This document shows positions 58,395-64,000 of a stretch of 64,000 nt of DNA, one piece after another. Within the stretch, counting starts at the first letter, position 1. Each line of letters opens with the position of its first letter. The translations under genes and the position numbers were made by a program. Source of the stretch: Methylococcaceae bacterium (GTDB lineage: Bacteria > Pseudomonadota > Gammaproteobacteria > Methylococcales > Methylomonadaceae); assembly GCA_030693065.1 (NCBI GenBank), contig JAUYBL010000002.1, positions 1 through 64,000 on the forward strand, in the 5' to 3' direction. Under the pieces are notes generated by a model. It worked only from the letters and a program-made list of their open reading frames with translations, was not told the origin of the DNA and ran no database searches.

Positions 58395-60550
58395 GAATGT
58401 GTCGAGCTTTAGCAAAATATTTAAGCGTAATTTGCTTTTCTAGTGTTGGCGAGCTTAGCGCTGCTGAAAACATCGACGATTTTTTTGATAAATCACCCGC
58501 AGAATTAGCATCTACACCAGTGACTATAGCGACTGGTACCGCCAAACCACTTGCTGAGTCAGCGGCAGTTACCACAGTAATTACTGCTGATCAGATTAAA
58601 TCAATGGGTGCAACCGAGTTGCATGAAGTTCTGGAAACAGTGCCTGGCATGCATGCCAGTGTTCAGGGTTTATCCGGCGATTATAATTACTCCTTACGTG
58701 GTATCCGCAACGCTACCAACTCCCAGACATTATTCTTGTTAAACGGCACACGTATTACTACGCCGTTTCGCGGTACATTGATGACTGGCCTGGAGCTGCC
58801 AATTGATGCCATTCAACAAGTTGAGGTTATAAGAGGACCGGGGTCGGCATTGTATGGTGCGGATGCTTTTGCTGGTGTTATCAACATTATTACTAAAAAA
58901 GCTAAAGATATTAACGGCGCTACCGTTGGTGGCAGGGTAGGAGATCATGATACCCAAAGCGGCTGGGGACAATATGGCACTGAATGGGCCGGTTGGGATG
59001 TAGCAACCAGCCTTCAATATCAGCATACCGGCGGTGATGGTAGCCGAGTTCTTTCAGCGGATGCGCAGACAGTGCTTGATAATAAAACCGGCACTCAGGC
59101 CTCGCACGCACCTGGTGCATTGAATTCGCGGCTGGAGTCCTTAAACGCTCACCTGAATTTACAACGTAAACACTGGGACATCGGTTTCTGGGCCTTTAAT
59201 GCTGAAGGTGATATGCGTGCGGGTGTGGCGGGTGCGTTGGACCCGAATGGCGTAGCAAACGGGGAACAATATTTAGGGGATGTGCGGTTTTCGACTGAAG
59301 ACTGGTCTGAAAATTGGGAGTTATTAGCTCACGCCAGTTATTTACATAACAATGTGCAGTCCAAGGCTAAGTTGTTTCCTGACGGTGCTATGTTGCCATT
59401 AGATGCCGCGGGTAATATAAATCCGTCTGGAACAACAATAGCAATATTTCCTTGGGGTGCTAAAGATTATGCCAGCCAAGTTGAGGATATTCCTGCAGTT
59501 GAGATCAGTGCTATTTATCGTGGCTTGGACAAGCACTTATTCCGTTTTTCAACAGGGTTTCGATACGAATCGATTACTACCAGTGAAAGTAAAAATTATG
59601 GTGCAGGCGTAATTGATGTAAATTCGCTACCTCCGTCTCCTTTACCAGGGATTGGATTTGTTAACGGTGGTTTAACCACTACTACAGGTACACCTTATAT
59701 TTATTTACCCGACACCCAACGCACAATCTGGTCTTTTGTTGCTCAAGATGAATGGCAATTGGCAGATAATTGGCAGTTGACTGCCGGTTTGCGTTACGAC
59801 GAGTATTCGGATTTTGGTGGCACCATCAACCCGCGTGCCGCGTTGGTGTGGAATATCAATACTCAGATAACATCAAAATTACTGTATGGTCGTGCGTTTA
59901 GAGCACCCAACTTTTCCGAGCAAGGCAATCAAAACAATCCAGTGTTATTAGGAAATAGAAGCTTAAAACCCGAAACGATTAATACTTATGAATGGGCGAT
60001 TGATTATCATCCATTTTCCTCGCTTAGAACTGCCGCGAATGTTTACTACTATAAAATCGATGAGCATATAGATTTAGTGAAAAACGCTAATAATACCGGC
60101 TCCACTTTTCAAAATAATGCTGATCAACAAGGTGTGGGGACAGAGCTAGAGGCTAATTGGCAAGTCAACGAACAGTGGCGATTGATGGGTAACTATGCAT
60201 GGCAGCATACTAAACTTGACCATCAAAATGTCAGTCAAGTTGCTGGTGTGCCGGAACATCATGTGTACTTTGCTACCGCTTGGCAATTCTTACCCAAATG
60301 GCAATTACAACCGCAGATTAACTGGATCGGCAGCAGGATAAATCCAATTCCAGGCAACGGCACATTGGATGATTACGAAACAATAGATTTCACCTTAAGA
60401 GGTAAAAAAATATTTGGACATCTTAATTTGACTGCTTCTTTGCGAAATGCATTTGATGTCACTCCTTATGAGCCAGCGGCTGTCGAGATAGGTGGTAATT
60501 TCCCCATGCCGGGCAGAAGTTTTTATCTTGAAGCTTCAATCAACTTTTAA
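58391..60550 (+). CDS. TonB-dependent outer-membrane receptor (first of tandem pair)
   Basis: 719 residues. Leader peptide, then FDKSPAELASTPVTIATGTAKPL, where PVTIATGT is a candidate TonB-box region. The plug domain follows (VVTVITADQIKSMGA-like, EVLETVPGMHASVQG, YSLRGIRN, IEVIRGPGSALYGADAFAGVINIIT), then a 22-strand barrel. It ends with the aromatic YLEASINF, required for outer-membrane insertion. Its substrate is unknown; it is a clear paralogue of the next gene. It shares a stop/start overlap on both sides, linking it to the c-di-GMP protein. Confidence 0.93.
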   Translation: MRMCRALAKYLSVICFSSVGELSAAENIDDFFDKSPAELASTPVTIATGTAKPLAESAAVTTVITADQIKSMGATELHEVLETVPGMHASVQGLSGDYNYSLRGIRNATNSQTLFLLNGTRITTPFRGTLMTGLELPIDAIQQVEVIRGPGSALYGADAFAGVINIITKKAKDINGATVGGRVGDHDTQSGWGQYGTEWAGWDVATSLQYQHTGGDGSRVLSADAQTVLDNKTGTQASHAPGALNSRLESLNAHLNLQRKHWDIGFWAFNAEGDMRAGVAGALDPNGVANGEQYLGDVRFSTEDWSENWELLAHASYLHNNVQSKAKLFPDGAMLPLDAAGNINPSGTTIAIFPWGAKDYASQVEDIPAVEISAIYRGLDKHLFRFSTGFRYESITTSESKNYGAGVIDVNSLPPSPLPGIGFVNGGLTTTTGTPYIYLPDTQRTIWSFVAQDEWQLADNWQLTAGLRYDEYSDFGGTINPRAALVWNINTQITSKLLYGRAFRAPNFSEQGNQNNPVLLGNRSLKPETINTYEWAIDYHPFSSLRTAANVYYYKIDEHIDLVKNANNTGSTFQNNADQQGVGTELEANWQVNEQWRLMGNYAWQHTKLDHQNVSQVAGVPEHHVYFATAWQFLPKWQLQPQINWIGSRINPIPGNGTLDDYETIDFTLRGKKIFGHLNLTASLRNAFDVTPYEPAAVEIGGNFPMPGRSFYLEASINF

Positions 60551-62727
60551 TGAGAATAGTGGTTAAGTTGTCAACAGCTAATCAAATTGAAAAGCAGCGA
60601 ATTAAATTTACAATAACTCTAATTTGCTCAGCAACGTTGCTCGTGTCTAATGCCGCTGTCTCTGAAGAGATGGACATATTTTTTGATAAATCTCCCGCTG
60701 AATTAGCCGCTATGCCAGTCACAATAGCTACTGGTACTGCAACGCCATTATTACAGGCGGCGGCAGTAACCTCGGTAATTACTGCTGAACAAATCAAAGC
60801 CATGGGAGCGACCGAGTTACATGAGGTGTTGGATACCGTGCCAGGTATGCACGCCAGTGTGCAATCATCCACTGGCGATGTTAATTACACAGTACGAGGC
60901 ATGCGCAATGCGACCAACTCGCAACTGTTGGTGCTATTAAACGGTACTCGCACTACTGTTCCTTATCTCGGCTCAAATATGACCGGGATGGAACTGCCAA
61001 TTGAGGCAATTCAGAAAATAGAAGTAATCCGTGGTCCAGGTTCAGCGCTATATGGCGCCGATGCTTTTGCCGGGGTAATTAATATCATCACTAAAAAAGC
61101 CAAGGATATTGCTGGAGTCAATGTGGGTGGACGAGTAGGTGACCATGATTCTCAAAGTGGTTGGGGACAATATGGTGAGCAATGGGCAGGATGGGATGTT
61201 GCGGCTAATTTTCAATATCAAAACACTGGTGGCGATCAAGGACGCGTGCTGAAATCAGACCAGCAAACAGTTTTAGACAAAGCTTTTGGAAGCAATGCCT
61301 CACATGCTCCGGGAGCTTTGAACACGCAGTATAAAACCTTCAATGGACATCTTAATCTCCAGCGTAAACATTGGGATCTTGGTTTTTGGGCTTTCAATGC
61401 TGAAGGTGGAACACGCGCAGGTAATACTGTTGCTTTAGATCCTAATGGCAAAGTCAATGCTGAGCAATATTTGGGAGATGTACGATTTTCAACGGAAGAT
61501 TGGTTTGAACAGTGGGAGTTTTTAGCACATGCCAGCTATTTAAGGGCTGATTTTCAAGCAAATTTGCAAGTGTTTCCAGACAACGCAGTTGTGAGTATAG
61601 ACAGTGATGGTAATACCTTACCCAGAGCTAATGCTATTGGTACCCGCACCTTTGTAAATGGGATTAATGCAAGCGTGGGGCGTGTTGAAGATATTCCTGC
61701 TCTCGAGTTGAGTGCTATTTTTAAAGGCTGGAATAACCATTTACTTCGCGTGACTACAGGTTTTCGTTATGAGCAGATCACCACAAGTGACTATAGAAAT
61801 TTTGGCAAAGGTATTATTGATAGTAACTCACCGGCAGTGATTGATGGCACTTTAACCAATATCACAGGTACACCTTATGCTTATTTGGCGGATACGCAGC
61901 GGAATATTTTGTCGGCTGCATTTCAGGATGAATGGCAGTTAGCCGATGATTGGCAGCTGACTGCGGGTGTGCGTTACGATCATTACTCTGATTTTGGCGG
62001 TACGGTTAATCCTCGAGCTGCATTGGTGTGGAACATTAACCAAAAACTCACCACAAAATGGTTATATGGTCAGGCATTTCGGGCACCAGCATTTGCCGAG
62101 CTGGGCGCACAAAATAATCCGGTGCGTTTGGGAAATGAAAATTTAAAACCGGAAACGATTCAAACCTACGAGTGGGCGTTCGATTATCGCCCGTTCTCAT
62201 CACTCAGAACTGCAGTGAATCTTTACTATTATCAAATTAAAGATCTCATCGCGCTTATGCCTGATAACGCTAAAGCAACGTCAACCTTTCAAAATACAGG
62301 TAAGCAAGATGGTTACGGAACCGAATTTGAATGGCACTGGCAGGTCAATACACAATGGTCAGCGGTAGGAAATTATGCTTGGCAGAATGCAATTAATCAG
62401 CAAATCAACAAACGAGTGACAGGTGTGCCCGAGCATCAGGTGTATGCAGCAGCCATCTGGCAGTTTTTGCCAAAATGGCAACTACAGCCACAGATTAACT
62501 GGATCGGTAGCCGCATCAATCCAATTACAGAAAATGGGCCGTTAAATGATTACCAAACCATTGATTTCACCCTAAGGGGCAAAAAAATATACGGACAGCT
62601 CAATATTGCGGCATCGTTACGTAATGCTTTTGATGCGACCCCAAGTGAACCCGTAGGTGCAAAAATTGGTGATAATTTTCCAATGCCTGGACGAAGCTTT
62701 TACCTTGAAGCCTCAATCCATTTTTGA
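60550..62727 (+). CDS. TonB-dependent outer-membrane receptor (second of tandem pair)
   Basis: 725 residues, aligned along its whole length with the preceding receptor: FDKSPAELAAMPVTIATGTATPL, VPGMHASVQSS, VRGMRNATNSQLLVLLNGT, RGPGSALYGADAF, and the C-terminal YLEASIHF. It starts at the last base of the first receptor (TAATG). Differences cluster in predicted extracellular loops (for example ANAIGTRTFVNGINAS versus GTTIAIFPWGAK), as if the copies bind different ligands. It arose by tandem duplication. Substrate unknown. Confidence 0.93.
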   Translation: MRIVVKLSTANQIEKQRIKFTITLICSATLLVSNAAVSEEMDIFFDKSPAELAAMPVTIATGTATPLLQAAAVTSVITAEQIKAMGATELHEVLDTVPGMHASVQSSTGDVNYTVRGMRNATNSQLLVLLNGTRTTVPYLGSNMTGMELPIEAIQKIEVIRGPGSALYGADAFAGVINIITKKAKDIAGVNVGGRVGDHDSQSGWGQYGEQWAGWDVAANFQYQNTGGDQGRVLKSDQQTVLDKAFGSNASHAPGALNTQYKTFNGHLNLQRKHWDLGFWAFNAEGGTRAGNTVALDPNGKVNAEQYLGDVRFSTEDWFEQWEFLAHASYLRADFQANLQVFPDNAVVSIDSDGNTLPRANAIGTRTFVNGINASVGRVEDIPALELSAIFKGWNNHLLRVTTGFRYEQITTSDYRNFGKGIIDSNSPAVIDGTLTNITGTPYAYLADTQRNILSAAFQDEWQLADDWQLTAGVRYDHYSDFGGTVNPRAALVWNINQKLTTKWLYGQAFRAPAFAELGAQNNPVRLGNENLKPETIQTYEWAFDYRPFSSLRTAVNLYYYQIKDLIALMPDNAKATSTFQNTGKQDGYGTEFEWHWQVNTQWSAVGNYAWQNAINQQINKRVTGVPEHQVYAAAIWQFLPKWQLQPQINWIGSRINPITENGPLNDYQTIDFTLRGKKIYGQLNIAASLRNAFDATPSEPVGAKIGDNFPMPGRSFYLEASIHF

Positions 62728-62728
62728 T

Positions 62729-63310
62729 ATGACCAATCTTGCTCCTTTTGATGGAGAACTGTATTTAATCAGGCAGTTTTATCCATATCAAGAAGCTCAG
62801 TTGTTATTTGTTGAGTTGCTAAGCAGTCTAGCCTGGCAAGAAGAATCAATTTTTATTTTTGGCAAGTGGGTTAAGGTGCCACGATTGATGTGCTGGATTG
62901 GCGATGCGGATGTTCACTATCGTTATTCAGGCGTAGATCATCAACCAAGCCCATGGACGCAAGGCTTGCAAGCAGTCAGGCAACGCATAGAGCAGCAGTG
63001 CCGATATGGGTTTAACAGCGTTTTAGCTAATCTGTACCGTGATGGTCAAGATTCAATGGGATGTCATGCTGACAATGAAAAAGAGCTAGGAGTAAATCCT
63101 TTGATTGCTTCGCTGAGCTTTGGAGAAGTTCGATTGTTCAGAATGCATCATAAAAAACGAAAAGAGCGCTTGGATATATTTTTACAAAACGGTGATTTAT
63201 TGATTATGGCAGGTGCTTTGCAACATCATTGGTTACATAGCTTGCCCAAAACTAAACAACCAAAGACGCCGCGAATTAACTTAACTTTTCGTAAAATACA
63301 GATTGACTGA
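62729..63310 (+). CDS. AlkB-like 2-oxoglutarate/Fe(II) dioxygenase
   Basis: 193 residues from the ATG at 62729, 1 nt after the receptor stop. Iron ligands HAD (in MGCHADNEKELG) and the distal His in HHWLHSLPKT are present, as are RINLTFRKI (2-oxoglutarate-binding Arg) and NLYRDGQDSMGCHAD. It is the short ALKBH2/3-like type with RLFRMHHK, which repairs alkylated bases in DNA or RNA. The start at 62657 would overlap the receptor and adds no family sequence. Its link to the operon may be only through the shared transcript. Confidence 0.9.
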   Translation: MTNLAPFDGELYLIRQFYPYQEAQLLFVELLSSLAWQEESIFIFGKWVKVPRLMCWIGDADVHYRYSGVDHQPSPWTQGLQAVRQRIEQQCRYGFNSVLANLYRDGQDSMGCHADNEKELGVNPLIASLSFGEVRLFRMHHKKRKERLDIFLQNGDLLIMAGALQHHWLHSLPKTKQPKTPRINLTFRKIQID

Positions 63311-63337
63311 AAACCACTAACCAGATTTTAAAAATTA

Positions 63338-64000
63338 TTAATTCCAAAAGCTGCCTTTATTAGTCAACATATTCCACTTGCTCTCATCCTTATTTGCCAC
63401 ACCTTCAAGTAAATTATCTACGTTAATTATGCAAGGTTGTCGTTTGCCATGGTAATCCGTTAAGGGGCCAATCTCGTTAAAATTTATACCGAGCATCGTA
63501 AAAAAGCGTATCAATGCCGGTTCCATAACCGCAAACCAGTCTTTAATGCCGTGGTCATAGCTTATTTTGATTAAACAAGCGAATAAGGCCAGAGTAATGT
63601 GAGGAAAAATACGTCGTTCGTCTAGTGTAAAAGTATTTTCATGTCTGGAATTCATGGGGAATTCGTTTTTTCTTCTTCTAAATTCTTTCGATATACAAAA
63701 TCGAGAAGCTTCTGCCAATGAATGCCGAGAAACATTCGTTAACGCATCAGTTTTATCAATTTTGCTATGTATTTCAATTGGAAATAATTTGTCAGGATTA
63801 TTTTTATCGGGGAGAATAAGGCGGGTAGTAGCCATGTAAACGTTAAGTTTACGGTGATAAATTAAATAGTGACAAGAGTGACTATCAAATTCATCAGATT
63901 CCATGGCTTCTTTAAAATGCGTAGAATCTAAAAATTCATTTTCAACACAATAAACTTGATACCGTAGCTTATAGACTTCTTTTTTAAGTTCTTCCGAATT
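63338..64000 (-). CDS. PEP-CTERM/exosortase-associated acyltransferase, 5' end beyond the window
   Basis: The open frame runs from 63338 to the window edge, giving 220 codons without a start. The translated end reads YKLRYQVYCVENEF, then EAMESDEFDSHSCHYLIYHR and ATTRLILPD, the pattern of the GNAT/autoinducer-synthase-like acyltransferases found beside exosortase systems. A shorter start at 63904 (MESDEF) would cut the fold, so I reject it. In such bacteria these genes sit with exosortase and PEP-CTERM proteins that are sorted to the cell surface. Convergent with alkB. Confidence 0.85.
   Translation of the reverse strand, partial: NSEELKKEVYKLRYQVYCVENEFLDSTHFKEAMESDEFDSHSCHYLIYHRKLNVYMATTRLILPDKNNPDKLFPIEIHSKIDKTDALTNVSRHSLAEASRFCISKEFRRRKNEFPMNSRHENTFTLDERRIFPHITLALFACLIKISYDHGIKDWFAVMEPALIRFFTMLGINFNEIGPLTDYHGKRQPCIINVDNLLEGVANKDESKWNMLTNKGSFWN

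Overview
This window looks like a chromosomal segment of a gammaproteobacterial (Methylococcales-like) methanotroph. No methane monooxygenase gene is present, so this is an inference. It rests on a hopanoid locus with an HpnO-type aminotransferase, embedded copper genes (copC/copD), a phosphoketolase plus acetate kinase pair, an exosortase-type acyltransferase, and a sucA-sucB-lpd cluster. GC is moderate by eye. There is no rRNA, CRISPR array, intact prophage or intact insertion sequence, and I recognised no tRNA gene.

Layout. 0-7.85 kb, minus strand: one tight run squalene synthase > squalene-hopene cyclase > hpnG > hpnO > copC > copD > dxs (cut by the window start). 8.3-10.9 kb, plus strand: hpnH, hpnM, mlaA. 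11-17.1 kb, minus strand: apt, then sucA-sucB-lpd. 17.2-19.9 kb: DUF2914 membrane protein, H-NS-like protein, an unknown helical protein and a TPR lipoprotein. 19.9-20.6 kb: scar with a long hairpin and a broken integrase, next to dusA. 20.7-29.4 kb, plus strand: dusA, folE, a membrane MutS-like ATPase, purT, a lytic transglycosylase, a P1B-type metal ATPase, a VIT1/CCC1 transporter and a GIY-YIG/uracil-DNA glycosylase fusion. 29.4-34.1 kb, minus strand: FtsH-like protease and a MASE1-PAS-GGDEF-EAL protein ended by an in-frame stop. 34.4-38.5 kb: gltX and mutS, convergent. 38.9-41.3 kb, minus strand: a secreted unknown trio (DUF6152 plus two paralogues). 41.8-44 kb: DUF3465 protein, cold-shock/excalibur protein, GH5 glucanase. 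44.1-51.2 kb: xfp-ackA and cydA-cydB-cydX. 51.3-55.3 kb: TauE-type permease, DUF502 protein, small lipoprotein, FMN reductase, msrB, M18 aminopeptidase. 55.4-63.3 kb: operon of YfiR-like protein, CHASE8-like/HAMP/PAS/GGDEF/EAL protein, two tandem TonB-dependent receptors and an AlkB-like oxygenase. 63.3-64 kb, minus strand: exosortase-associated acyltransferase cut by the window end.

How the genes fit together. The first 11 kb make, elaborate and probably traffic hopanoids: isoprenoid supply (dxs), squalene, cyclisation, side-chain addition (hpnH/hpnG/hpnO), and Mla-like transport (hpnM/mlaA), with copper handling in the same transcript. xfp-ackA with a cytochrome bd oxidase suggests growth with acetate formation when oxygen is low.

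Most worth a second look: (1) the cytochrome bd small subunit CydX is continuous with a degenerate GGDEF domain; (2) the lipoamide dehydrogenase beside sucAB has Tyr in place of the first redox cysteine, one base from Cys, in a group long described as lacking 2-oxoglutarate dehydrogenase activity; (3) an operon joining a YfiR/YfiN-like c-di-GMP switch to paired TonB receptors; (4) a GIY-YIG/UdgB fusion; (5) an integrase relic abutting dusA, a known island insertion target.
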